Below, one piece after another: positions 25,640 to 34,181 of a stretch of 64,000 nt of DNA. The translations under genes were made by a program, and so were the position numbers. The stretch covers positions 186,001 through 250,000 of the forward strand of contig JADJWX010000009.1 in NCBI GenBank assembly GCA_016716135.1. The letters are read 5' to 3'. Under the pieces are notes generated by a model. That model searched no databases and had not been told where the DNA came from. It worked only from the letters and a program-made list of their open reading frames with translations. Within the stretch, counting starts at the first letter, position 1. The number at the start of each line of letters is the position of its first letter. This stretch comes from Lewinellaceae bacterium. GTDB taxonomy: Bacteria; Bacteroidota; Bacteroidia; Chitinophagales; Saprospiraceae.

Positions 25640-27259
25640 TTAATTGTTTGTCAACACCTTCCCTTTCGCTGCTACGCCAGGCGCCTCGCTGTGGACAAAG
25701 TCGGCTTCGCCAAAATTGTAGCGTTCATGAAAACCAGAAAGCTGTACAGTAATATTTTTAGCCGGGGCTTTTAACGCAGTGAATTCGCGAATAATTTCGA
25801 GCACATCATGGTCGATATAGGCCGTATCCGTGGCATCAATCAGCACATTGGCGCCTTCCGGCAGGTGTTCCAGGGTAAGTTTGATGCTTGCCTTATTAAG
25901 AAATGAGACCTCCTGCGATAACTCGATCCGGATTAAGTCTCCTTCATGATATTCTTCCTTGTGAAAAAAGTATGCATTTTTCATGTTGCCACGGAGGATG
26001 GCAAAAACACTAGCACCCAAGCCGATCAGTACCCCGGTCAGCAAATCGGTAAATACCACTGCCAATACGGTGATTATAAATGGCCACCACTGGTACTTCC
26101 CACTCGCCCACATTTGCTTGAAAATGGAAACCTTGGCGAGTTTGTATCCGACTTGCAACAGGATCGCTGCCAAAGCAGCCAAAGGGATCATGTTGAGGAG
26201 GCCCGGAATCAGTAATACACAAACGACGAGAAAAACGCCGTGTAGGATTGCCGATAATTTTGTGCGCGCACCGGCATTAAGATTAGCCGAACTCCGCACG
26301 ATGACAGAAGTGATCGGCAAACCGCCGATAAGGCCGGAAACCAAATTGCCAATACCTTGTGCCTGAAGCTCTTTATTGGGATTTGTTGTTCGTTTTTCCG
26401 GGTCAATTTTGTCCACAGCCTCAATGCAAAGCAAGGTCTCGATTGAAGCTACGGCACAAACGGTAAGTGCGATTTGGTACACCAAAGGGTTATTCCACTG
26501 GGAGAAATCCGGGAACAAAAACTGTCCAAAGAATTCATTTAAACTGCTGGCGATCGGTATATTGACCAAGTGCTCGGGCAGGATCGCCCAGGAACTTCCA
26601 GCAGCCTCAAATGCCTGGTTGATCAGCACGCCTGCCAAAACAGCAACCAGAGCGCCGGGGATAGCCCCCACCTTGGATTTAATTGCAGGGCGTTCCCATA
26701 AAATCAGGATTGCCAAACCAATCAGGGTCACCAAGGTCGCGCCAGGATGGATATACAGGGCAATCGAATCCCAAATAGACGAAAGCGTGTTGGAGCCACC
26801 CGGTTCGAAGAAAGCCATATCGCCTTCGGCATCCTTATCATAACCCAGTGCATGAGGAATCTGTTTCAGAATGATTATGATGCCGATACCAGTCAGCATT
26901 CCTTTTATCACACTGTTTGGGAAAAAATTGGCGATCGAGCCGGCACGGACCAATCCTAAAACGTACTGCAATACGCCGGCAAACACAACCGCCAGCAAGA
27001 ATGCCTGGAAACTGCCAAGTTGTTGAATTGAAACCAGCACAACCGCTGTAAGCCCAGCAGCCGGGCCGCTGACACTGGTGTGTGAATTACTCAATGCGCC
27101 GATGACTATTCCGCCAATGATTCCGGCAATCAGCCCGGAAAACAAGGGCGCCCCCGATGCCAGTGCGATCCCTAAACAAAGGGGGACTGCAATGAGAAAG
27201 ACTACGATAGAGGCAGACAGATCGCCTTTGAATGTTTTTAGAAAACTCGATTTTTCCAT
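25640..27259 (-). CDS. SulP-family anion transporter (likely bicarbonate)
   Basis: A 539-residue membrane protein of the SulP/SLC26 family with about 10-14 hydrophobic segments. The family signature near the N-terminus reads SIVVFLIAVPLCLGIALASG, and the core continues through SGPAAGLTAVV and LPITSVIVRSSANLNAGA. A C-terminal STAS-like domain (about 440-530) has LIDATDTAYIDHDVLEII. SulP proteins carry sulfate, bicarbonate or other anions, often with sodium. Direct pairing with a carbonic anhydrase gene 24 nt downstream makes bicarbonate the best guess. It is the first gene of the pair. Confidence 0.91.
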   Translation of the reverse strand: MEKSSFLKTFKGDLSASIVVFLIAVPLCLGIALASGAPLFSGLIAGIIGGIVIGALSNSHTSVSGPAAGLTAVVLVSIQQLGSFQAFLLAVVFAGVLQYVLGLVRAGSIANFFPNSVIKGMLTGIGIIIILKQIPHALGYDKDAEGDMAFFEPGGSNTLSSIWDSIALYIHPGATLVTLIGLAILILWERPAIKSKVGAIPGALVAVLAGVLINQAFEAAGSSWAILPEHLVNIPIASSLNEFFGQFLFPDFSQWNNPLVYQIALTVCAVASIETLLCIEAVDKIDPEKRTTNPNKELQAQGIGNLVSGLIGGLPITSVIVRSSANLNAGARTKLSAILHGVFLVVCVLLIPGLLNMIPLAALAAILLQVGYKLAKVSIFKQMWASGKYQWWPFIITVLAVVFTDLLTGVLIGLGASVFAILRGNMKNAYFFHKEEYHEGDLIRIELSQEVSFLNKASIKLTLEHLPEGANVLIDATDTAYIDHDVLEIIREFTALKAPAKNITVQLSGFHERYNFGEADFVHSEAPGVAAKGKVLTNN

Positions 27260-27455
27260 TAAGATTAGATTTTAATAAGAATCAGGTGTAGCAAACAAGC
27301 GGAAAAGCAAGGCATGGAAGTTGTGCCCGGAAAACACTTGGATGGTATTAAACATCCGCATGTAAAAGCAGTTCGGACTGTTGCCCATCAGGCAACATAC
27401 TGCTCAATAACTGTTAATGACGTGGAAAAGGTGAACGCGCAGATTCACTGAAAAA

Positions 27456-27770
27456 TCAAACGCGCTCGGGAGGCTGCGTTAAAATGGCGACATATTTCCC
27501 GGAGAGGGGAATGTCCATCTGCATCAAAAGAGCATTGCGAAGACTGGAAAGCAACATCAAATTGGAATCATCAAGCGGTAGCTCTTCCGGATGAAATTTA
27601 TCCTCACTACCCAGCTTCTTATTCTCCGTATTATCTTTCTTTTCGCAGTCTTGCTCATTCATGCAAATTGATTCGCCATGCTTAAACGCCTTGAATTGCT
27701 CGACCGCAAATCCGGTTAGGATGCCACCGAGTGCAAGGAGTATAGCAAGGTTCTTCAATTGTTTCAGCAT
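27456..27770 (-). CDS. Small exported protein of unknown function
   Basis: A 104-residue protein starting at ATG 27770 with an N-terminal hydrophobic segment (LKQLKNLAILLALGGILTGFAV) that is a signal peptide or anchor. The rest is charged, with two Cys in SICMNEQDCEKKD and a hydrophobic patch (SNLMLLSSLRNALLMQMD). No family is recognised. It is divergent from the DUF4212 gene with essentially no space between the starts, which is unusual and casts slight doubt on one of the two starts. The region 27260-27455 downstream holds only a short inverted repeat (GTTGCC/GGCAAC, 27380-27396). Confidence 0.55.
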   Translation of the reverse strand: MLKQLKNLAILLALGGILTGFAVEQFKAFKHGESICMNEQDCEKKDNTENKKLGSEDKFHPEELPLDDSNLMLLSSLRNALLMQMDIPLSGKYVAILTQPPERV

Positions 27771-28020
27771 AAAAGATCATCACGCTTATTGGAAAAAAAA
27801 TCTCCGCTATCTGGTCGTGTTGCTCAGTATCTGGTTGATGGTTTCCTTTGGTTTCGGAATTGTTTTCGCCGAAAACCTGAATCAGTTCAGAATTGCCGGT
27901 TTCAAACTCGGATTCTGGTTTGCACAGCAAGGTGCCATCTACCTGTTTGTGGTTCTCATTTTTGTTTATGTCCGGTTGATGAATAAACTGGACAAGGCGT
28001 TTGAGGTAGACGAAGTGTAG
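27721..28020 (+). CDS. DUF4212 family small symporter subunit
   Basis: A small membrane protein of the DUF4212 family with two helices, recognisable from AYWKKNLRYLVVLLSIWL through SFGFGIVFAENLNQF, GFKLGFWFAQQGAIYLF and VYVRLMNKLDKAF. These proteins are partners of the large sodium:solute symporter encoded just downstream (here 76 nt away), together forming a short-chain organic acid uptake system. The start is uncertain. Family alignment expects Met just before KDHHAYW, but that codon is ATA (27769-27771). The nearest in-frame ATG is 27721, which adds 16 atypical residues and overlaps the divergent gene. A base error or a non-ATG start is likely. Confidence 0.8.
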   Translation: MPPSARSIARFFNCFSIKDHHAYWKKNLRYLVVLLSIWLMVSFGFGIVFAENLNQFRIAGFKLGFWFAQQGAIYLFVVLIFVYVRLMNKLDKAFEVDEV

Positions 28021-28096
28021 GCTGCCTTACCACCCCATCCCGGCAATTCGGGGATTTTGCCACTTCTACTCGACTCATCTTTAAAAACAATCTCCC

Positions 28097-29791
28097 ATGA
28101 GTGTACAACTCTGGACATTAATATTGGTCAGCATTTCCTTTATGTGGTATATCGGCATCGCCATTTGGTCAAGAGCCGGTTCAACCAAAGAATTTTACAT
28201 CGCCGGTGGCGGCGTGCCGCCGGTTTTGAACGGAATGGCTACTGCAGCCGACTGGATGTCGGCCGCTTCGTTCATTTCAATGGCCGGGATCATTTCGTTT
28301 AGTGGCTACGACGGATCAGTATACCTCATGGGCTGGACAGGTGGCTACGTTTTACTGGCCTTGCTCCTGGCGCCTTACCTCCGCAAATTCGGACAGTTTA
28401 CGGTGCCAGACTTCATCGGCGAGCGATACTACTCCCAACAGGCAAGGATAGTGGCGGTAATCTGCGCGCTGTTTGTCTCGTTTACCTATATCGCCGGACA
28501 AATGCGCGGAGTAGGTATCGTATTTTCCCGCTTTCTGGAAGTAGACATCAATCTTGGGGTAATCATTGGCATGGCTATCGTATTTTTTTATGCGGTACTG
28601 GGAGGCATGAAAGGCATTACCTACACCCAGGTGGCTCAATACGTGGTGCTCATTTTTGCTTTTATGGTTCCGGCCATCTTTATCTCCATCCAAATGACCG
28701 ACGTACCGATCCCGCAACTCGGTATGGGCGCCAGCCTGGAGGATGGAACCTACCTGCTTGACAGGCTGGATGGCCTGAACCGGGAACTGGGTTTTGCACC
28801 CTACACCGATGGCTCAAAACCCATCATCGACATGCTTTGCATAACGGCAGCCCTCATGGTTGGGACAGCGGGGCTGCCGCACGTTATCGTCCGCTTTTTT
28901 ACCGTCCCCCGGGTCCGCGATGCGCGTTCTTCTGCCGGTTGGGCACTGGTGTTCATAGCGATTCTTTACACGACAGCCCCTGCAGTAGCGGCTTTTGTCC
29001 GAACAAATTTGATCGAAACAGTGTCCGGGAAAACCTATGCCGAAGTGCCCTCCTGGTTTAGCAAATGGGAAGCTGCAGGCCTGATTACATTTTCTGATAA
29101 AAATCAGGACGGCCGTATCCAATATGTGCAGTCGCCCGAACGAAATGAGTTGAGCATTGACCGCGACATCATGGTGCTGGCCAACCCGGAAATCGCCCGC
29201 CTGCCGGCCTGGGTAGTGGCACTGGTAGCCGCAGGCGGGCTCGCTGCCGCACTTTCCACGGCAGCAGGCTTACTGCTTGTGATCTCCAGTGCGATTTCGC
29301 ACGACCTGCTCAAAAAGGCCATCCGGCCAAATATTTCCGAACGCGGCGAGCTCATGGCAGCGCGGATTGCGGCAGGAGTTTCCGTGGTTTTTGCCGGACT
29401 GCTGGGCATTTATCCACCGGGTTTTGTGGCGGAAGTAGTGGCATTTGCATTTGGCCTTGCCGCCGCGTCGTTTTTTCCGGCAATTTTCCTGGGCATTTTT
29501 GATAAAAGGACCAATAAGGAAGGGGCCGTAGCCGGCATGGTCATCGGTTTGGTTTTTACCATTGCGATGATTTTGCTGATGAAAGCCGACAAACTTTTTG
29601 GCCTGGAAGCCCCATACATCAAAAACGTCGGCGGCATCAGCGCTGAGGGCATTGGAACCATCGGGATGCTGCTCAATTTTTTGGTAACAATGGTCCTGTC
29701 CAGGTGCACCCCACCTCCTCCGGCCGATGTTCAGGAGATGGTCGAAGAAATTCGTATACCGCGTGGCGCAGGAAAAGCCTCCGAGGTGTAA
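28097..29791 (+). CDS. Sodium:solute symporter family protein (acetate permease-like, DUF4212-partnered)
   Basis: A 564-residue SSS-family transporter with about 13 membrane helices. It is recognised by KEFYIAGGGVPPVLNGM, ATAADWMSAASFISMAGII, the core YTQVAQYVVLI, and GTAGLPHVIVRFFTVP, shared with ActP-like acetate permeases and the DUF4212-associated VC_2705 branch. A hydrophilic loop with an EF-hand-like DKNQDGRIQYV lies at about 335-345, an odd insertion that might bind calcium. The DUF4212 subunit gene is immediately upstream. With acs nearby, uptake of acetate or similar acids is the likely role. Confidence 0.91.
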   Translation: MSVQLWTLILVSISFMWYIGIAIWSRAGSTKEFYIAGGGVPPVLNGMATAADWMSAASFISMAGIISFSGYDGSVYLMGWTGGYVLLALLLAPYLRKFGQFTVPDFIGERYYSQQARIVAVICALFVSFTYIAGQMRGVGIVFSRFLEVDINLGVIIGMAIVFFYAVLGGMKGITYTQVAQYVVLIFAFMVPAIFISIQMTDVPIPQLGMGASLEDGTYLLDRLDGLNRELGFAPYTDGSKPIIDMLCITAALMVGTAGLPHVIVRFFTVPRVRDARSSAGWALVFIAILYTTAPAVAAFVRTNLIETVSGKTYAEVPSWFSKWEAAGLITFSDKNQDGRIQYVQSPERNELSIDRDIMVLANPEIARLPAWVVALVAAGGLAAALSTAAGLLLVISSAISHDLLKKAIRPNISERGELMAARIAAGVSVVFAGLLGIYPPGFVAEVVAFAFGLAAASFFPAIFLGIFDKRTNKEGAVAGMVIGLVFTIAMILLMKADKLFGLEAPYIKNVGGISAEGIGTIGMLLNFLVTMVLSRCTPPPPADVQEMVEEIRIPRGAGKASEV

Positions 29792-29856
29792 GGCGGGTTG
29801 AGGAAAAAATTGCGCAGTTGCATCGGGGTTTCGTCACGCCTTTAAATTCGAACGCC

Positions 29857-30774
29857 ATGGTCAATCCAATCCGATTGTATTGCATTTGCCTTTTTAGCCT
29901 AGGCATGTTTAAGGTTTCGCCGGGAATCGCCCAAAACTATATCGACCTTTTTCGGGCAGACTATACCGGCAGTACTGGCAATGCGTTTGAGCCGGGCCCT
30001 GGCACGTCCAATATCCGGGAATGGCTGGTTGACGCCAATATTCCAGTCCCGATTTCAAAAAATAACACCATCCTTACCGGGTTCCAGTTCGAACACATTC
30101 GCGTATCGGTGTATCCCCAGGAACAAGCCGTGGCGGTGAAAACGCTGGGGTTGAAATTGGGCCTCAACCAGAGGTATTCCAACAAATGGTCGGGCAGTTA
30201 TTTTCTGTTTCCAAAGTTTGCTTCGGACCTGCAGCGATACAAAAGTGCTGATTTCCAGTTCGGCATTGCTGTGTTGTTTAAATTGACGCAGCAGGAAAAT
30301 CTCCATTTCAAATTCGGCGCCTTGTACAATACCGATTTATTTGGGCCTTTTGTCACGCCCTTGCTGGGGCTCTATTTTCAGCAGGCAAAGTGGGAAGCCA
30401 ATGTTTTGCTCCCGAGTATGGTTGATTTGAACTACCGGTTGGTAGCAGCGCTTAAGGTTGGTTTGCGCTTCAACGGCATGATAAAAAGTTTCAACCTCAA
30501 CACCAATTTCAACGGCATGCAGCAGTACCTGGCCCGGGCCAACAATGAAATCGGCGGGTATTTGGCCTGGTCGTTCGGCAAGGTGCACCTGATTGGAATG
30601 ATCGGGTATTCCATTGGCCGGAGTTACCGTACCTATGCGCGGGATGACCGGATCAACTTGGGCCTTTCGGCAATTCGGCTGGGTGATGATCGCACCCAAT
30701 TGAATCCGGACTTTAAGGATGGCCTGGTGTATAAACTTTCTGTGCTTTACCGGCTTAACACCGGGGCGCAGTAA
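29857..30774 (+). CDS. DUF6268-like outer-membrane beta-barrel protein
   Basis: A 305-residue exported protein starting at ATG 29857 with a signal peptide (LYCICLFSLGMFKVSPGIAQ). The mature part alternates aromatic and polar residues in strand-like stretches, such as TILTGFQFEHIRVSVY, WSGSYFLFPKFASDL and HLIGMIGYSIGRSYRTYA. It opens with IREWLVDANIPVPISKNN, as in DUF6268 proteins of Bacteroidota. Such proteins are probably outer-membrane barrels of unknown function. It follows the SSS symporter by 65 nt and precedes the BASS transporter gene by 32 nt, so all three may be co-transcribed. Confidence 0.72.
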   Translation: MVNPIRLYCICLFSLGMFKVSPGIAQNYIDLFRADYTGSTGNAFEPGPGTSNIREWLVDANIPVPISKNNTILTGFQFEHIRVSVYPQEQAVAVKTLGLKLGLNQRYSNKWSGSYFLFPKFASDLQRYKSADFQFGIAVLFKLTQQENLHFKFGALYNTDLFGPFVTPLLGLYFQQAKWEANVLLPSMVDLNYRLVAALKVGLRFNGMIKSFNLNTNFNGMQQYLARANNEIGGYLAWSFGKVHLIGMIGYSIGRSYRTYARDDRINLGLSAIRLGDDRTQLNPDFKDGLVYKLSVLYRLNTGAQ

Positions 30775-30806
30775 ACGATTATTCCACTTACAACAACGCG
30801 TGTACT

Positions 30807-31778
30807 ATGCTGGAAGCTTTAATGCAGATCGATCAGGTGCGCCTGAATTTTAGCGCCGATAACAAGTTGCTGCTCAACCTAACCATTGCCTTCATCATGT
30901 TTGGCGTGGCCCTGGAATTAAAGCCGGAAGATTTCAAGCGGCTGTTCAGTCACCCCAAACCGGTACTGGTCGGCATTGGAAGCCAGTTTTTAGCGATGCC
31001 CCTGCTTACCTTTTTGCTTGCCGTTTCGTTGAAAAATCACATCACTCCGACCGTTGGCCTGGGCATGATCCTGGTAGCCGCCTGCCCCGGTGGTAACATT
31101 TCCAATTTCATCAGTGCGCTGGCTCGTGGGAATATCGCCCTTTCGGTGAGCCTGACTGCATTTTCGAGCCTGGGCGGGCTGCTGCTGACGCCACTGAATT
31201 TTGCATTTTGGGGCAATCTGTTTATGAAAATCTATGCTTCCGGAAATGCCGGAGTACTCATCCGGCCGATTACCCTGGATCCGGTGGATGTATTGAGTAC
31301 CATTTTCTTAATCCTCGGCATCCCATTGATCCTGGGCATATTTTTCAACGCAAAGGCGCCCGGGATGGCTGTTAAAATACTTGTTCCGATCAAACGAATT
31401 TCCATTCTGGTATTTATAGCCATGATCGTACTCATTTTCACTAAAAACTATTCGTTTTTTCTGCAATACATCAAATACATTTTTCTGATTGTATTGCTCC
31501 ATAATGCCCTTGCCTTGGCTGTGGGCTATTTTGCCGCCCGGTCGTTCCGGTTGCAACCGCAGGATTGTAAAACAATTTCGATCGAAACAGGCATTCAAAA
31601 TTCAGGATTGGCGCTGGCACTGCTGTTCAATCCCGGCATTTTTCCGGCAGACCTGCCTATCGGCGGCATGACGTTTATCGCCGCATGGTGGGGTGTATGG
31701 CACATTGTCGCCGGTCTGGGTATTGCAGGATACTGGTCAGGATTTTCATTGCGCCCGGTTCGGATGGGCACAGAGTGA
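30807..31778 (+). CDS. Bile acid:sodium symporter (BASS) family transporter
   Basis: A 323-residue inner-membrane transporter with nine to ten helices. The BASS features are an early FGVALELKPEDFKRL, the sodium-site region LVAACPGGNISNFISALARGN (about residue 92-112), and ETGIQNSGLALALLF in the second half. Bacterial members move keto acids, bile-acid-like or other organic anions with sodium; the substrate here is unknown, though its place downstream of an organic-acid symporter suggests a carboxylate. It may start at M1 (30807) or M6. Confidence 0.9.
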   Translation: MLEALMQIDQVRLNFSADNKLLLNLTIAFIMFGVALELKPEDFKRLFSHPKPVLVGIGSQFLAMPLLTFLLAVSLKNHITPTVGLGMILVAACPGGNISNFISALARGNIALSVSLTAFSSLGGLLLTPLNFAFWGNLFMKIYASGNAGVLIRPITLDPVDVLSTIFLILGIPLILGIFFNAKAPGMAVKILVPIKRISILVFIAMIVLIFTKNYSFFLQYIKYIFLIVLLHNALALAVGYFAARSFRLQPQDCKTISIETGIQNSGLALALLFNPGIFPADLPIGGMTFIAAWWGVWHIVAGLGIAGYWSGFSLRPVRMGTE

Positions 31779-31788
31779 CCGGACCCGC

Positions 31789-32847
31789 TCAGCAAGTGTA
31801 CCAATGCCACAACACCGCAGCCGGCCGCGCAATTTCGCCTTTCGCGGCCAGGGTCGTCAAATAAAGCACATAGTAACCAATTTCACCGTCGGCGCGAAAA
31901 ATGTAATCCAGCTTGCCATCGCCATCCAGGTCGCCAGCCCAGGCAAGTGCATTCGGATACAGGTACATGGTGTAGCTATACTCTATGGATAAGGGCTCTA
32001 CCATTTGTCGAATGCCGTTTTTGTCGGTCATGTACCAAGCCTGAATACCCTGCTCATGCTCTCCTTCGCGGCGAATTGTTTTTTCCTCTACTTCGAGTGC
32101 GTATTTTTTTAGAAATGCCGGATTGGGCACTCTCCCGCCATCCGTGAAAAGTTCTTGCGGGGCATCCTCAACATTAATCCCCTGAATACCAGGCTGCTCC
32201 TTCCAGGGTTTCCGGCTACCCAGAATCCAGACCGGACGCCGGGGTTGCAGATCGGTTCGGATGATCAATTCCCGGGCAATCAGTTCATAGTTGCCGGCAG
32301 CGTCGGTATAATCAGCGACAGCATACCGGGGCGTCACTTTTTTAAGGTCAAACCGGCCGTCTTTTCCGCGAAACAAACCGTACCAATACCAATCCTGATC
32401 AAATTCCGGGTCATTTGAAGCACCGGCATTCCCATCGGTATTTCGCAAACGAAATTGATTGTTGAGTTCCGGGTAAAAAACGCTGTGAACTGTTTCCGAG
32501 TCGGCAAGAAATCCACTGAACATATAGCCTGTTTTTCCCGCATATTTTACGTTCCACCAGTAGCCAATATGCGGGATCGTCTTGTCGCCAAACCGGCTGG
32601 AGAAGAGCGCCCCCACCGTATCCCGGCGGGCGGGCGGATCAAATTTCATTTCGCCATCCCCCGTGTTGGGATCAACCTGCACTTGCACTTTGGCGCCAAA
32701 AGGCGCTACCGCAAGTACCCGGCCGTTTTTAGCGGGTATTTCCCGGAGTTTCAGGCCATTGTCTGAAATTACAAAATATGTTTTTTGTGAAAATGCAGGT
32801 GTGGAAAGCGCCAGGCAATAAAGTGCTGAAAGCCAAATCGTTTTCAT
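31789..32847 (-). CDS. Exported SH3-like domain protein with an EF-hand-like loop
   Basis: A 352-residue exported protein with signal peptide MKTIWLSALYCLALSTPAFSQ. Next is a bacterial SH3 (SH3b) region (about 22-120: YFVISDNGLKLREIP, WWNVKYAGKTGYMFSGFL), as found in cell-wall-interacting proteins. A long unassigned middle follows. Near the C-terminus WAGDLDGDGKLDYIFRAD is a calcium-binding EF-hand/FG-GAP-like motif, followed by YYVLYLTTLAAKGEI. Close relatives occur across Saprospiria and Chitinophagia; function is unknown. It converges on the BASS gene with 10 nt between stops. Confidence 0.75.
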   Translation of the reverse strand: MKTIWLSALYCLALSTPAFSQKTYFVISDNGLKLREIPAKNGRVLAVAPFGAKVQVQVDPNTGDGEMKFDPPARRDTVGALFSSRFGDKTIPHIGYWWNVKYAGKTGYMFSGFLADSETVHSVFYPELNNQFRLRNTDGNAGASNDPEFDQDWYWYGLFRGKDGRFDLKKVTPRYAVADYTDAAGNYELIARELIIRTDLQPRRPVWILGSRKPWKEQPGIQGINVEDAPQELFTDGGRVPNPAFLKKYALEVEEKTIRREGEHEQGIQAWYMTDKNGIRQMVEPLSIEYSYTMYLYPNALAWAGDLDGDGKLDYIFRADGEIGYYVLYLTTLAAKGEIARPAAVLWHWYTC

Positions 32848-32896
32848 GGGTGTTATTTTTTGAATTTATAAAAAACCGGTTTCCCTTCCATTAAAA

Positions 32897-32933
32897 ACCC
32901 GGCCAATGAAACGGAGAATTTCATTGGCCGGGT
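32897..32933 (-). terminator. Hairpin terminator after the serine hydrolase gene
   Basis: A perfect 15-bp stem (32897-32911 with 32919-32933) and 7-nt loop, with a plus-strand A-run before it (T-run on the minus strand), 19 nt after the serine hydrolase stop at 32953. Confidence 0.75.
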
Positions 32934-32952
32934 ATTTCGGCGCTCCGGAATT

Positions 32953-34002
32953 TTACTGCGCCGCCTTGAAGATCGGAATAAACACTTTGCTCACCAGATT
33001 ATTCCAGCGCTGATTGCTGGCATCCGGAGAGCCGTCGTGCCGTTGGAAAGCGATAACGATCAAATTTTTCTCCGGTACGATGAAAATTCCCTGACCGCCA
33101 TACCCCGACCCGTAAAAAATAGCAGATGAAAGGCCGCTGGAAGTCCACCACTGGTAACTATACCCGGTAACGGAGGACCCTGAAACTTGTATTTGCGGAC
33201 TTGCAGATGTTTGCACCCAGGCTTCGGGCACGATTTGGATGCCCTCCCAAAGCCCCTTGTTTAAATACAACAAGCCGAACTTGGCCATATCCCTGGCGCG
33301 CAACTGCAAACCAAAGCCTCCCCAATTGCGGCCTTCCGGGTCGCGTTGCCATTGATAAACCCGGATATTCAGCGGCTCGAATAAATTTTGCTCGGCATAT
33401 TGACCGAGATGCCGACCGGTTTCTCGATGGAGGATATCGCCGGCAACGTGGGTCGATAAGCTATTGTAATTGAACACCGTACCGGGGGGGGCGGCCAGGT
33501 TGCGGGCCAACAAGTATTCCACTGAATTGGAGACCTTGTTTTCAGTGACAGGGTTGATCTCCTGGTCCTCATCCCACTCCAGTCCGGAAGCCATATTCAG
33601 TATGTCGCGCAGCCGGATCGAATCTTTTGCGCCATTGATTATTCCCGGGTAATATTCCTTTAAACGCACATCCGCGTCTGGGATCGAGCCATCAGCCAGT
33701 GCAATGCCGGTCAGCGCGGAGGTTACGTTTTTTGTTATGGATCGCAATTGAAAAAGGCTGTTGCTTGTGTGCCCATCGTAGTATTTTTCCACGACCAAAT
33801 GGCCATCGCGAACAACAAGCAGTGCATAAAATTCTGAAAGCGCCGCAGCGTTTTGGATGGCGCTGTCGAGTGCCGCAGTATTGAAATTGTAATCGGCAGG
33901 GTTTCCTGCAATCCAGAAACCATCGTCGGTGAAGACTTCATCTTTTTTGCAAGCAGCAATAACGACAAGGAGCAGGAGCAATAAACACCGGGTTTGTTTC
34001 AT
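32953..34002 (-). CDS. Beta-lactamase-fold serine hydrolase lipoprotein
   Basis: A 349-residue class C beta-lactamase-like hydrolase. The signal peptide ends in a lipobox (LLLVVIAAC, Cys18), so it is probably an outer-membrane or periplasmic lipoprotein. The catalytic SxxK is S88-I-T-K91. The YxN element appears as FNYNSLSTH, and the third motif region is SGYGGQGIFIVPEKN. The family includes esterases, D-aminopeptidases and peptidoglycan peptidases; beta-lactamase activity is not implied. It is a single gene ending at a strong hairpin. Confidence 0.9.
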   Translation of the reverse strand: MKQTRCLLLLLLVVIAACKKDEVFTDDGFWIAGNPADYNFNTAALDSAIQNAAALSEFYALLVVRDGHLVVEKYYDGHTSNSLFQLRSITKNVTSALTGIALADGSIPDADVRLKEYYPGIINGAKDSIRLRDILNMASGLEWDEDQEINPVTENKVSNSVEYLLARNLAAPPGTVFNYNSLSTHVAGDILHRETGRHLGQYAEQNLFEPLNIRVYQWQRDPEGRNWGGFGLQLRARDMAKFGLLYLNKGLWEGIQIVPEAWVQTSASPQIQVSGSSVTGYSYQWWTSSGLSSAIFYGSGYGGQGIFIVPEKNLIVIAFQRHDGSPDASNQRWNNLVSKVFIPIFKAAQ

Positions 34003-34181
34003 CTTTTTTCAGTTTTATCCTAAAAGGACCTTTTGAAATAAAGGTGGATGCCCCTGTTGCGTTCAATATTCGACCAGCGCACAGGCAAAGCAAGTGAACG
34101 CTCCTGATTTCCATCCGGAATAGAATGCACGAACCGAAGTATCTTGTGTGCCTGAATTTTGAACCGTTATACCTGCAGAAT

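Noticed and set aside
32953..34002. Antibiotic-resistance beta-lactamase
   Set aside because: The SxxK and YxN motifs define a broad serine hydrolase family; lipoprotein form and sequence do not point to a true beta-lactamase.
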